From: Nocardia sp. SYP-A9097
Lineage (GTDB): Bacteria > Actinomycetota > Actinomycetes > Mycobacteriales > Mycobacteriaceae
NCBI RefSeq assembly: GCF_009649815.1
Contig: NZ_WJIC01000015.1
Coordinates: 124,001 to 188,000 of the forward strand
Length of the DNA: 64,000 bases
Reading direction: 5' to 3'
Part shown: positions 24,770 through 33,552 of the stretch, piece after piece
How the letters are laid out: each line of letters starts with the position of its first letter
How positions within the stretch are numbered: the stretch's first letter is position 1
Translations under genes and position numbers: made by a program
The notes under the pieces: generated by a model
The model's database searches: none
What the model saw: only the letters and a program-made list of their open reading frames with translations
What the model was told of the DNA's origin: nothing

Positions 24770-25363
24770 TTATGGCTCGTATTCGGCGAGGTCCAGGCGG
24801 GTTTCGCCGTAGGTGCGGGATTTCAGGGGCGAATAGCCTTCGGGCCAGGCCAGTTCCGGGGAGCGGGTGGAGCGTTCGACCACGATGAGTGCGCCCTCGT
24901 GGAGCCAGCCGCCTGCGGCCAGGGCCGCCAGGTCGGCGATCACCTCGTCGATTTCGACCGCGTAGGGCGGGTCGGAGAAGACCAGGTCGTAGGGGCCGCC
25001 GGGTGGGGATGACGGGGTCAGGGCGAGGGCGCCCACGGCATTCCGGCCGAGAGTGCCTGCGACGGTGTTCATTCGGAGGTCCGCACCGGGGAGGCCGAGG
25101 TCCGAGATATTGCCTCGGATGATTGTGGCTGCCTTGCGGTCGGATTCGACGAGCAACGCGTGGGATGCGCCGCGGGACAAGGCTTCCAGGCCGAGTGCGC
25201 CGGAGCCCGCGTACAGGTCGAGGACTCGGACGCCGTCGAAGTCCATGCGGGCCGCGAGGAGGTTGAACAATGCCTCGCGGACTCGGTCCGAGGTGGGGCG
25301 GGTGCCCGCGGGCGGGACGCGTAGTCGGCGTCCGCCCGCGGTGCCCGCGACGATTCGGGTCAT
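24770..25363 (-). CDS. rsmD: 16S rRNA (guanine966-N2)-methyltransferase
   Basis: A 197-aa SAM-dependent methyltransferase that modifies 16S rRNA G966. It starts MTRIVAGTAGGRRLRVPP, with LDLYAGSGALGLEALSRGA as the SAM-binding motif and the catalytic VFSDPPYAVE (D/NPPY) motif. It starts 10 bp after the end of pyc, in an operon with it, and ends against a palindromic repeat. It corresponds to Rv2966c. Confidence 0.95.
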   Translation of the reverse strand: MTRIVAGTAGGRRLRVPPAGTRPTSDRVREALFNLLAARMDFDGVRVLDLYAGSGALGLEALSRGASHALLVESDRKAATIIRGNISDLGLPGADLRMNTVAGTLGRNAVGALALTPSSPPGGPYDLVFSDPPYAVEIDEVIADLAALAAGGWLHEGALIVVERSTRSPELAWPEGYSPLKSRTYGETRLDLAEYEP

Positions 25364-25373
25364 CGGGGCGAAC

Positions 25374-28300
25374 TCATTCGGCGGCCACCTCGGCGAGGCG
25401 GAGTTCCACCAGGAGGTCTCCGCCTTCGACCTGTTGCACCTTGCCGATGGCGACGCGGCGGACCAGGCCGGCGCGGGGGGCGGTGATGGCGGCCTCCATC
25501 TTCATGGCTTCGATGGTGCCGATGGTGTCGCCCGCCGAGACCGAATCGCCTTCGGAGACTGCGAGAGTCACGACACCGGCGAACGGTGCGGCAATGTGCC
25601 CGCCATTGGTCTTGTCGGCCTTTTCGGCGGTGGGGACCTCGCTGGCGATGGAGCGATCGCGGACCGTGATGGGCCGGAGCTGTCCGTTGAGGATGCACAT
25701 GACGGTGCGCATACCGCGCTCGTCGGGCTCGGAGATGGCCTCCAGGCCGATGAGCAGGGTGACGCCCTTGTCCAGCTGTACGCGGTGTTCTTCGTCGTGA
25801 CGCAGGCCGTAGAAGAACTGGTTGGCGGACAACCCGGTGGTATCGCCGAACTTCTCACGGTGCGCGAGGAATTCGGAGGTGGGGCCGGGGAAGAGCAGGT
25901 TGTTCAGGGTGGTGCGGCGTTCGGCGGAGGTGCCGCTCAAGCCCGCCTCGTCGTCGGCGGTGAGCTGGGTTTCCGGCTTGGCGGGACCGCGACCGGCGAG
26001 GGCGCGGCTGCGGAAGGGCTCGGGCCAGCCACCGGCGGGGGTGCCGAGTTCGCCGCGGAGGAAACCGATTACGGAGTCGGGGATGTCGTAGCGGCCCGGA
26101 TCGTTGGCGAAGTCCTCGACGTCCACGCCGGTGCCGACGAGCGCGAGGGCGAGATCGCCGACGACCTTGGAGGACGGGGTGACCTTGACCAGCCGGCCCA
26201 GGAGCCGGTCCGCCGCAGCGTATTTCGCCTCGACCTCTTCGAACTGATCACCCAGGCCCAGGGCGATGGCCTGCTGGCGCAGGTTCGACAGCTGACCGCC
26301 GGGAATCTCGTGGTGGTATACGCGTCCGGTCGGGCCGGGGAGCCCGGATTCGAAGGGCCCGTACACCTTTCGCAGCGATTCCCAGTACGGCTCGAGATCG
26401 CAGACATTCTGCAGGTTCAACCCGGTGTCGTAGGGCGAATTCGCCGCCGCCGCAACGATTGCCGAGAGTGCGGGCTGAGAAGTGGTGCCCGCCATGGGAG
26501 CCGACGCACCGTCGACGGCGTCCGCACCGGCCTGCCAGGCGGCCAGATAGGTCGCCAGCTGCCCACCGGGGGTGTCGTGGGTGTGCACGTGTACCGGCAG
26601 ATCGAATTCGCGGCGCAGCGCGGTCACCAGGGTGGCGGCGGCGGGTGCGCGCAGCAGTCCGGCCATATCCTTGATGCCGATGATGTGCGCGCCGGCCTCG
26701 GCGATCTGTTCGGCGAGCTTGAGGTAGTAGTCGAGGGTGTAGAGGTTCTCGTTCGGGTCCGAGAGGTCGCCGGTGTAGCTCATGGCGACTTCCGCTACGG
26801 CGGTACCGGTTTCACAGACGGCGTCGATGGCGGGGCGCATCTGGTCGACATTGTTGAGGGCGTCGAAGATACGGAAGATGTCGATACCGGTCGCGGTGGC
26901 CTCGGAAACGAATGCGCGCGTGACCTTTTCGGGGTACGGGGTGTAGCCGACGGTGTTCCGGCCGCGCAGCAGCATCTGCAGGTTGATATTCGGTACGGCT
27001 TCGCGCAGTGCGGCCAGGCGCTCCCACGGATCCTCGTAGAGGAAGCGCAGCGCCACGTCATAGGTTGCGCCGCCCCAGCATTCGATGGACAGCAGTTCCG
27101 GCGTCAGGCGTGCTACGTGCCCGGCGACATCGAGCAGACCATTGGTGCGCACGCGGGTGGCGAGCAGGGACTGATGCGCGTCACGGAAAGTGGTGTCGGT
27201 AACCGCCACGCCCTGCTGCTGGCGCAGCGCCTTGGCGAAGCCTTCGGGGCCCAGCTGCAACAGCCGCTGCCGCGACCCGGCGGGCGGCGGCACCGTCATA
27301 TCGAGGGCGGGCAGCTTGTCGTGCGGGTAGAGCTTGGTGGGCCGGGTGCCGTGCGGCTTGTTCACCGTCACATCGGCCAGGTACTGCAGGATCTTGGTGC
27401 CACGGTCGGCGGAGCTCTTGAGCGTGAGCAGCTGCGGGCGCTCATCGATGAACGAGGTGGTGACACGTCCGGCACGGAAGTCCGGATCGTCCAGGACCGC
27501 CAGCAGGAACGGGATATTGGTCGTGACGCCACGAATACGGAATTCGGCGACAGCACGACGGGCGCGCGCCATGGCGGTCTGGAAGTCGCGGCCGCGGCAG
27601 GTGAGCTTCACCAGCATGGAGTCGAAGTAGGCGCCGACCTCCGCGCCGACATTGGTGCCGCCGTCGAGGCGGACGCCCGCGCCGCCGGGTGAGCGGTAGC
27701 CGGTGATGCGGCCGGTGTCGGGGCGGAAGCCGTTGGCCGGGTCCTCGGTGGTGATACGGCATTGCAGCGCCGCACCCCGGATCACAATCGAATCCTGGCT
27801 CAGGCCAAGGTCTTCGAGGGATTCACCGGCGGCGATCCGCATCTGCGACTGCACCAGATCCACATCGGTGATCTCCTCGGTCACCGTGTGCTCCACCTGG
27901 ATTCGTGGATTCATCTCGATGAACACGTGCTTGCCGCGCTCGTCGAGGAGGAACTCCACCGTGCCCGCGCACGAGTAGCCGATCTCCTTGGCGAAGGCGA
28001 CCGCGTCGGCGCAAATACGTTCCCGCAGTTCGGGATCCAGGTTCGGGGCGGGGGCCATCTCGATGACCTTCTGATGCCGCCGCTGCAGCGAACAGTCCCG
28101 CTCGAACAGGTGGATCACATTGCCGTGCTGATCGGCCAGGATCTGTACCTCGATATGGCGGGGGTTGATCACCGCCTGCTCCAGGAACACCGTGGCGTCG
28201 CCGAATGCCGACTCCGCTTCGCGGGCAGCGGCTTCGATCGCCTCGCGCAGCTGCGCCTTGTCGGCGACCCGGCGCATACCGCGCCCGCCACCACCGGCGA

Positions 28301-28778
28301 CGGCCTTGACGAAGACCGGGAACTCCATGGTCTCGGCGGCGGCAATCAACTCGTTCACATCCGCGGACGGTTCGCTCGACGCCAGTACCGGCAGTCCGGC
28401 CGCCTTGGCCGCGGCGATGGCGCGCGCCTTGTTACCGGTCAACTCCAGTACCTGTGCGGACGGACCGACGAAGGTGATGCCCTCCGCCGCGCAGGCCGCC
28501 GCCAGATCCGGGTTCTCGGAAAGAAAACCGTAACCGGGGTAGACGGCATCGGCCCCGGAAGTCTTGGCGGCCTTGATGATTTCGGCTATGGACAGGTACG
28601 CCCGGACCGGGTGTCCCGGGTCGCCGATCTGGTATGCCTCGTCGGCCTTCAACCGGTGGACCGAATTGCGGTCCTCGTACGGGAACACCGCGACGGTGCC
28701 GATGCCGAGTTCGTACGCCGCGCGGAACGCGCGAATGGCGATCTCGCCGCGGTTGGCGACCAGGACTTTGGAGAACAT
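25374..28778 (-). CDS. pyc: Pyruvate carboxylase
   Basis: A 1134-aa single-chain biotin enzyme converting pyruvate, bicarbonate and ATP to oxaloacetate. The biotin carboxylase domain spans about residues 1-450, with the ATP-grasp loop AVAGGGGRGMRRV. The carboxyltransferase domain begins near 535 (VTDTTFRDAHQSLLATRVRT) and contains the metal-site HTHDTPGG. The C-terminal biotinyl domain carries EAMKMEA with the biotinylated Lys1093. The ATG follows a TACCTT box by 6 nt, predicting a leaderless mRNA. rsmD and perhaps coaD follow it. Confidence 0.98.
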   Translation of the reverse strand: MFSKVLVANRGEIAIRAFRAAYELGIGTVAVFPYEDRNSVHRLKADEAYQIGDPGHPVRAYLSIAEIIKAAKTSGADAVYPGYGFLSENPDLAAACAAEGITFVGPSAQVLELTGNKARAIAAAKAAGLPVLASSEPSADVNELIAAAETMEFPVFVKAVAGGGGRGMRRVADKAQLREAIEAAAREAESAFGDATVFLEQAVINPRHIEVQILADQHGNVIHLFERDCSLQRRHQKVIEMAPAPNLDPELRERICADAVAFAKEIGYSCAGTVEFLLDERGKHVFIEMNPRIQVEHTVTEEITDVDLVQSQMRIAAGESLEDLGLSQDSIVIRGAALQCRITTEDPANGFRPDTGRITGYRSPGGAGVRLDGGTNVGAEVGAYFDSMLVKLTCRGRDFQTAMARARRAVAEFRIRGVTTNIPFLLAVLDDPDFRAGRVTTSFIDERPQLLTLKSSADRGTKILQYLADVTVNKPHGTRPTKLYPHDKLPALDMTVPPPAGSRQRLLQLGPEGFAKALRQQQGVAVTDTTFRDAHQSLLATRVRTNGLLDVAGHVARLTPELLSIECWGGATYDVALRFLYEDPWERLAALREAVPNINLQMLLRGRNTVGYTPYPEKVTRAFVSEATATGIDIFRIFDALNNVDQMRPAIDAVCETGTAVAEVAMSYTGDLSDPNENLYTLDYYLKLAEQIAEAGAHIIGIKDMAGLLRAPAAATLVTALRREFDLPVHVHTHDTPGGQLATYLAAWQAGADAVDGASAPMAGTTSQPALSAIVAAAANSPYDTGLNLQNVCDLEPYWESLRKVYGPFESGLPGPTGRVYHHEIPGGQLSNLRQQAIALGLGDQFEEVEAKYAAADRLLGRLVKVTPSSKVVGDLALALVGTGVDVEDFANDPGRYDIPDSVIGFLRGELGTPAGGWPEPFRSRALAGRGPAKPETQLTADDEAGLSGTSAERRTTLNNLLFPGPTSEFLAHREKFGDTTGLSANQFFYGLRHDEEHRVQLDKGVTLLIGLEAISEPDERGMRTVMCILNGQLRPITVRDRSIASEVPTAEKADKTNGGHIAAPFAGVVTLAVSEGDSVSAGDTIGTIEAMKMEAAITAPRAGLVRRVAIGKVQQVEGGDLLVELRLAEVAAE

Positions 28779-28784
28779 TCGACC

Positions 28785-28790
28785 AAGGTA
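28785..28790 (-). promoter_or_regulatory. Leaderless -10 box of pyc
   Basis: TACCTT on the minus strand (TANNNT) lies exactly 6 nt before the pyc ATG. A second TANNNT box (TACACT) 15-20 nt further upstream could give a short-leader transcript instead. Confidence 0.55.
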
Positions 28791-29065
28791 CCTGGCCGAG
28801 TGTATCGAACGGGCATCGAAGTCACCTTCGCAGCAATCTTCACAGTCACATACCGTTCGGTTGCGAATTTGTGTTCATCACCTGGACACATAGCCTTCCG
28901 TGAGGTCGGCGCGTCCCGGCCGCGAGCATTCGCCGACTTGTTAAGCCCGAGCGGGGAGGACCCACCCCGACCCGCAGCCGATATGCTCCACAGTGCAATC
29001 GGTTCACACGGCATCGATGGTGGAGGAGCCCCTCCCGTCGGCGCCGGGTGTCGAAGCCGGACCAT
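28791..29065 (+). promoter_or_regulatory. Intergenic region with metE promoter
   Basis: No gene is visible between the pyc promoter and the riboswitch. TATGCT at 28982-28987 fits a -10 box for metE and would start transcription near 28,994, about 70 nt before the riboswitch core. GC-rich inverted segments around 29,018-29,040 may belong to the riboswitch P1 region. Confidence 0.4.
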
Positions 29066-29224
29066 CCAGGTGGTCGGGTGAGAGGGAAGCTGGTGAGAAT
29101 CCGGCGCTGTCCCGCAGCGGTATGCAGGAACGACCGCCGTCACAAGCACTGGGCACGAGCCTGGGAAGCGACGGCCATTAGGTCGGCCGAATCGGCCGGT
29201 GCCCGCGAGTCCGAAGACCTGCCG
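29066..29224 (+). ncRNA. Cobalamin riboswitch controlling metE
   Basis: The region contains the conserved order of a B12 riboswitch (Rfam RF00174): GGGAAGCTGGTGAGAATCCG, then GCGCTGTCCCGCAGCGGTATG, the central helices, and finally the B12-box end GCCCGCGAGTCCGAAGACCTGCC, of which the last part is the most diagnostic. It sits about 150 nt before the start of the B12-independent methionine synthase. When cobalamin is abundant the riboswitch should repress metE, leaving the B12-dependent enzyme MetH to work. Boundaries are approximate. Confidence 0.92.
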
Positions 29225-29229
29225 AATGC

Positions 29230-29250
29230 GCCGGATACGCCGTATCCGGC
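29230..29250 (+). other. Hairpin downstream of the riboswitch core
   Basis: GCCGGATAC and GTATCCGGC pair perfectly over 9 bp with a 3-nt loop, 6 nt after the B12 box. It is a candidate element of the expression platform; there is no T run, so control may be on translation or Rho access. Confidence 0.5.
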
Positions 29251-29376
29251 GGTCGACGCCTCGTGGATTGGGTGGACGGGCCAGAGCTTCCCCGCGCCGT
29301 GTCAACGGCCTTGGGGTGCCCGGGTTCGCGTCACCCGTGGCGGCGACCAGTGGACTTGGAACACTGGAGCACACCC

Positions 29377-31659
29377 GTGACCAACACCTCCCCTTTCACC
29401 GCAACGGTTCTCGGCCTCCCACGGATCGGGCCGCGCCGGGAATTGAAGCGCGCGATCGAGTCCTACTGGGCGGGACGCATCGGAGCCGACGAGCTGCATG
29501 CCGTCGCCACCGAACTACGCCGCACCCAGCTCACCGAGCTCGTCGCGGCCGGACTGGATTCCATCCCGGTCGGCACCTTCTCCTATTACGACCAGATGCT
29601 GGATACGGCCGTCATGTTCGGCGCGCTGCCCGAGCGGGTCGCCGGAATCGCCGATCCACTGGACCGGTATTTCGCGGCGGCGCGCGGCACCGACAGCGTG
29701 GAACCCCTGGAAATGACCAAGTGGTTCGACACCAACTACCACTACCTGGTGCCAGAGTTCGGCGCGCACACCACTTTCACGCTGGACGCGAGCAAGCTGC
29801 TCGGCGAACTGCGTGAAGCCCTCACGCTGGGAGTACCGGCACGGCCCGTGGTCATCGGCCCGCTGACCTTCCTGAAGCTGGCCAAGGACGCCGAGGGCAA
29901 TCCGCTGCGGCGCATCGACGCCCTCCTGCCGCTCTACCTCGACCTGCTCGCCCAGCTCGCCGCAGCCGGTGCGACCTGGGTACAGCTCGATGAGCCGGTG
30001 CTGGTCACCGATCTGAGCGACGCCGAAATCGAGATCGCGGCAAGGGTTTATGAGGATCTGTCGGCCGCCACCGCGCGGCCCGCGATCCTGGTGGCCACCT
30101 ACTTCGGCCGTCCGGGCGCAGCACTGGCGGCGCTGGCGGGCACCGCAGTCGAGGGCATCGCCTTGGACTTCACCGCAGGCACCACACACCTTCCGACCGG
30201 GTCCGCGGTGGCGGATGTGGCGGCGATCCCGGCCCTGGCGGACAAACTACTGGTGGCGGGCGTGGTCGACGGGCGCAATGTGTGGCGCACCGATACGGAT
30301 CACGCGCTGGCGACCCTGGGCACGCTGCTCGGCAGCACCGGCGCGCTGGCGGTCTCGACCTCCAGTTCGCTACTGCACGTACCGTATTCGCTCGAGGTGG
30401 AGACCGGGATCGATCCGGCGCTGCGGTCGTGGCTGGCGTTCGGGGCGGAGAAGGTCGCCGAGGTGCGGTTACTGGCCACCGCGCTGCATGCGGGGACCGA
30501 TGCGGTGGCCGGCGAATTGGCTTCCGCGCGTGCGGCACTCGCGGCGCGGGCCACCGACCCGCGACTGCGAAATGACACCGTACGGGCCCGGCTGAGCGCA
30601 CTCGGCGATGCGGCCACCCATCGTGCGCCCGCCGCGGAACGCCGTGTGCTGCAACAGGAACGGTTGCGCTTGCCGCTGCTGCCGGCGACGACCATCGGCT
30701 CCTACCCGCAGACCCCGGCCATTCGTAAAGACCGGGCAGCGCTGGTCAAGGGTGATATCACAGTCGAGCAGTACAACGAACGCATGCGCACCGAGATCGC
30801 GGAAGTCATTGCACTGCAAGAGAAGCTGGGCCTGGATGTGCTGGTGCACGGTGAGCCCGAACGCAATGACATGGTGCAGTACTTCGCCGAGCAGCTGACC
30901 GGCTTCGAGGCCACCGCCAATGGCTGGGTGCAGTCGTACGGCACCCGCTGCGTACGCCCGCCGATCCTGTTCGGTGATGTGGCACGGCCGAATCCGATGA
31001 CGATCGACTGGATCGGCTACGCCCAGTCGCTCACCGACAAGCCGGTCAAGGGCATGCTCACCGGCCCGGTCACGATCCTGGCGTGGTCGTTCGTGCGCGA
31101 TGACCAGCCGATCGAGGACACCGCCCGTCAGGTCGCGCTGGCCATCCGCGACGAGACGGTGGATCTGCAGGCGGCAGGCATCCGCATCATCCAGGTCGAC
31201 GAACCCGCCCTGCGCGAACTGCTCCCGCTGCGTGCGGAAACCAAAGCGGCATACCTGGATTGGGCCGTCGGTGCCTTCCGCCTCGCCACCGCCGGCGTCT
31301 CCGATGCAACCCAGATCCACACCCACCTGTGCTACTCGGAATTCGGTGAGGTGATCGGTGCCATCGCCGCACTGGACGCCGATGTCACCTCCATCGAGGC
31401 GGCCCGCTCACACATGGAGGTCCTGGACGACCTCAATACCGCGGGCTTCTCCCTCGGCGTAGGCCCCGGCGTATACGACATCCACTCCCCCCGCGTCCCC
31501 GAGGTCACGGAGATCACCACCTCGCTCCAAGAGGCCCTGAAAGCCGTTCCCGCCGAACGCCTCTGGGTCAACCCGGACTGCGGCCTGAAGACCCGCGGCC
31601 CGGCCGAGGTGGAGGCGTCCCTGCGCAATATGGTCGCCGCCGCTCGAGCGGTCCGCTGA
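29377..31659 (+). CDS. metE: Cobalamin-independent methionine synthase
   Basis: A 760-aa enzyme transferring a methyl group from methyl-tetrahydrofolate-polyglutamate to homocysteine. The N-terminal half is the duplicated barrel. The C-terminal catalytic barrel holds zinc ligands in IHTHLCYSEFG (His650, Cys652) and NPDCGLKTR (Cys735). TTIGSYPQT marks the catalytic domain start. GTG 29377 is chosen for its GGAG site at 29366-29369 and match to family length; the frame is open further into the leader. Controlled by the upstream B12 riboswitch. A strong hairpin follows the stop. Confidence 0.97.
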   Translation: MTNTSPFTATVLGLPRIGPRRELKRAIESYWAGRIGADELHAVATELRRTQLTELVAAGLDSIPVGTFSYYDQMLDTAVMFGALPERVAGIADPLDRYFAAARGTDSVEPLEMTKWFDTNYHYLVPEFGAHTTFTLDASKLLGELREALTLGVPARPVVIGPLTFLKLAKDAEGNPLRRIDALLPLYLDLLAQLAAAGATWVQLDEPVLVTDLSDAEIEIAARVYEDLSAATARPAILVATYFGRPGAALAALAGTAVEGIALDFTAGTTHLPTGSAVADVAAIPALADKLLVAGVVDGRNVWRTDTDHALATLGTLLGSTGALAVSTSSSLLHVPYSLEVETGIDPALRSWLAFGAEKVAEVRLLATALHAGTDAVAGELASARAALAARATDPRLRNDTVRARLSALGDAATHRAPAAERRVLQQERLRLPLLPATTIGSYPQTPAIRKDRAALVKGDITVEQYNERMRTEIAEVIALQEKLGLDVLVHGEPERNDMVQYFAEQLTGFEATANGWVQSYGTRCVRPPILFGDVARPNPMTIDWIGYAQSLTDKPVKGMLTGPVTILAWSFVRDDQPIEDTARQVALAIRDETVDLQAAGIRIIQVDEPALRELLPLRAETKAAYLDWAVGAFRLATAGVSDATQIHTHLCYSEFGEVIGAIAALDADVTSIEAARSHMEVLDDLNTAGFSLGVGPGVYDIHSPRVPEVTEITTSLQEALKAVPAERLWVNPDCGLKTRGPAEVEASLRNMVAAARAVR

Positions 31660-31665
31660 TCGCAC

Positions 31666-31700
31666 GGTGGGCTGGTCCCTGATTCCAGGGTCAGCCCACC
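31666..31700 (+). terminator. Hairpin after metE
   Basis: The arms GGTGGGCTG and CAGCCCACC pair over 9 bp, with a nested CCCTG/CAGGG helix inside. It starts 6 bp after the metE stop. It lacks a T run. Confidence 0.65.
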
Positions 31701-31711
31701 GGCACTCGGCA

Positions 31712-32152
31712 TCACATGCGTAACCGATCGTCTCTCTCGCAAAGGGCGCGGTCGGTCACTTCTCTCCCGGGGGGCGCGGCGAGGAATCCGTCGTCCAGCA
31801 GGAGCAGCTCCCCCAATCGGGTATCCGTGCGCAACTCACCTCGGGCGACCGCATCGGCGAACAGCTCAGCGGTGAATGTCTTACCGATGGAACCGATTTC
31901 ATAGTCCGCCGCGTTCCCCGAGCCCAGATGCGTGAATACGGTATCGGCGCGGCCCAGGTAGGCCACATCCATCGACCGGTCGGCCCGCATGGGCAACAGC
32001 TCTGGCGTGATCCGGGCCAATTTGGCGGCCGAATTCTCCTGAGGCTCGGGTACGTCAGCGGCGGCTCGAACCCCCGATGCCATGAGAATCACTGCCGCCA
32101 AGCCGATTCCGCACCCCGGAACCCATCCCGCCCCATTCCCGGCTCTGCGCAC
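31712..32152 (-). pseudogene. Class C beta-lactamase/DD-peptidase family remnant
   Basis: The 146-aa frame opens with a signal-peptide-like hydrophobic segment. It shows the serine-hydrolase start of the AmpC/EstB family: IGSIGKTFTAELFADAV, with the SxxK nucleophile motif, followed by ARGELRTDTRLGELL. The family is 350-450 aa long and needs the YxN and HTG motifs, both missing. Homology ends near 31,775 and the gene stops soon after. It is a 3'-deleted relic and cannot be an active enzyme. Confidence 0.7.
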
Positions 32153-32274
32153 GAAAACGCTCCCTCCACTGTGCGACCCGGCCCACCGCGCACCCTATCT
32201 GATCATCACCCCACCGCGATCCCTCGTGGCGGCACCCTCGCATTTCATCGAATCAGCGCCTCTAGGCTCGAGCG

Positions 32275-32448
32275 ATGACAACCCACCGTCTGCGCTACCG
32301 CCTCATCACCGGCCCCGACGACGTCACCTTCTGCGAACGCATCAGCGCCCTCCTGGAGGAGGGGTACCGGCTGCACGGCTCCCCCGCCGCCACCTTCAAC
32401 GGCACCAACGTGGTTGTAGCCCAAGCGGTAATACTCCCCGCCGACTGA
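32275..32448 (+). CDS. DUF1737 small protein
   Basis: A 57-aa protein whose core YRLITGPDDVTFCERISALL, then GYRLHGSPAATFNG and VVAQAV, matches the short DUF1737 domain (YRLLTG...GSP). Function of the family is unknown. A TAGGCT box (32263-32268) ends exactly 6 nt before the ATG, so the mRNA is probably leaderless, and this fixes the start. It lies alone between the beta-lactamase relic and the IclR gene. Confidence 0.82.
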   Translation: MTTHRLRYRLITGPDDVTFCERISALLEEGYRLHGSPAATFNGTNVVVAQAVILPAD

Positions 32449-32537
32449 GCGACCACCCCCCGCAATCCCACGACGAGTCATCACATCGTCGTCTGGTCGC
32501 GAAACATCCCTGTCATCCCGGCATTCTTCTGGCGTTG

Positions 32538-33446
32538 TCAGGGTCGGGCATGGTGTTTCCTTTCGATGCCGTCGCCTATGCGGCGGGCGGCAGCGGACAG
32601 CTCGGCGAGGTAGCGGCGGCGTTCGGGCCGGGTGACATCCATTCGGAGCGGGCCGATTTGGAGCTCCATGACGGCGTGGCCACTGCCGTCGAAGACGGGG
32701 GCGCTGACATAGCTCAGCGGTAGCTGGATGTCCTGGTCGAGGGTGGCCTGGTCGTAGGCGCTGCCGACGATGGTGGCCAGTTGCGCCAGGACGCGGCCGC
32801 GCAGGTCTTTGCCGGCCGGATGTTCGGCGAGGTGGTCGGCGACGTCGGAGAGGACGCGGGCGGTGGGCAGGCTGTCGGGTTCCAGTCGCCAGGCGCAGTA
32901 GCCGGTGGCGCGCAGGGTGCTCAGCACTTCGCGGTATTCGTCGCGGCGTTCGGGGCCGCGGGTCTCCAGCCAATCCTGTTGGCGGCCTGGGCCGCAGTGC
33001 GCGATCATGCCCGCACCGGCGGGCGCGAGCAGCGGGATGCGCGCCCCGGATTTGATGCCGACGGTGAGGCGGTCGCGGGTCACGGCGACGAATTCGAGGT
33101 ATTCGCCGTCGATGGCGGTGAGGGCCGCGCCGCAGTCGACATTCTCGGCGAGCCGCTCCAGCTCCTCGTTCAGCCAGGCCCGGTCGCCGCGCGAATCGGC
33201 GACGCGCACCCCGAGCGCGGCGAGCGCGGGGCCGAGCCGGTAGGTGAGATCCGGTAGCCGGCGCACCCAGCCGCGTTCGGTGAGCGCGGCCAGGATCGCC
33301 CCGGCGGTGGAGCGGTTGAGTTCCAGACTGTCGGCGATCTCCGCCGAGGTCAGCGGGGTCGGCTGGGCGGCGAGCAATTCCACGATGGAGATGACGCGCT
33401 GGGTGGGCGGGGAGCTGTCGGTGGTCCGGGTCTTGCCAGCGGGCAC
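32538..33446 (-). CDS. IclR-family transcriptional regulator
   Basis: A 302-aa IclR-type regulator. The N-terminal winged helix is RVISIVELLAAQPTPLTSAE, with SLELNRSTAGAILAALTERG as the recognition part. The C-terminal effector domain follows, with LAPAGAGMIAHCGPG and a Gly-His-Ala-Val strand near the end. The effector is not evident. The GTG start follows an AGGAG site. It diverges from the leader peptide-DUF445 pair, and direct repeats in the shared gap may be its operator. Confidence 0.85.
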   Translation of the reverse strand: MPAGKTRTTDSSPPTQRVISIVELLAAQPTPLTSAEIADSLELNRSTAGAILAALTERGWVRRLPDLTYRLGPALAALGVRVADSRGDRAWLNEELERLAENVDCGAALTAIDGEYLEFVAVTRDRLTVGIKSGARIPLLAPAGAGMIAHCGPGRQQDWLETRGPERRDEYREVLSTLRATGYCAWRLEPDSLPTARVLSDVADHLAEHPAGKDLRGRVLAQLATIVGSAYDQATLDQDIQLPLSYVSAPVFDGSGHAVMELQIGPLRMDVTRPERRRYLAELSAAARRIGDGIERKHHARP

Positions 33447-33467
33447 GCGCGTCTCCTAGCCTCTCGA

Positions 33468-33501
33468 TACGAATAACCGAATCGTTGTATACGAATAATC
33501 G
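33468..33501. promoter_or_regulatory. Tandem operator-like repeats between IclR and DUF445 genes
   Basis: TACGAATAACCG (33468-33479) and TACGAATAATCG (33490-33501) are 11/12 identical direct repeats spaced 22 bp start to start, two helical turns apart. They lie between divergent starts and are the obvious candidate for IclR-family binding. Confidence 0.5.
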
Positions 33502-33516
33502 CACCAAGGAGCGGGC

Positions 33517-33552
33517 ATGGCAATCCGAACAACGGAGTCGATCGCCTCGTGA
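33517..33552 (+). CDS. 11-aa leader peptide overlapping the DUF445 start
   Basis: ATG 33517 has an excellent AAGGAG site at 33506-33511 and encodes MAIRTTESIAS. It then stops at TGA 33550-33552, which overlaps the GTG start of the DUF445 gene (GTGA). The DUF445 GTG has no ribosome site of its own, so its translation probably depends on ribosomes ending here. The peptide shows no run of a single amino acid, so classical attenuation is not indicated. Confidence 0.55.
   Translation: MAIRTTESIAS

Noticed and set aside
25053..27692. An 879-codon plus-strand frame opposite rsmD and pyc
   Set aside because: Same shadow effect; the sense strand encodes unmistakable methyltransferase and pyruvate carboxylase motifs.
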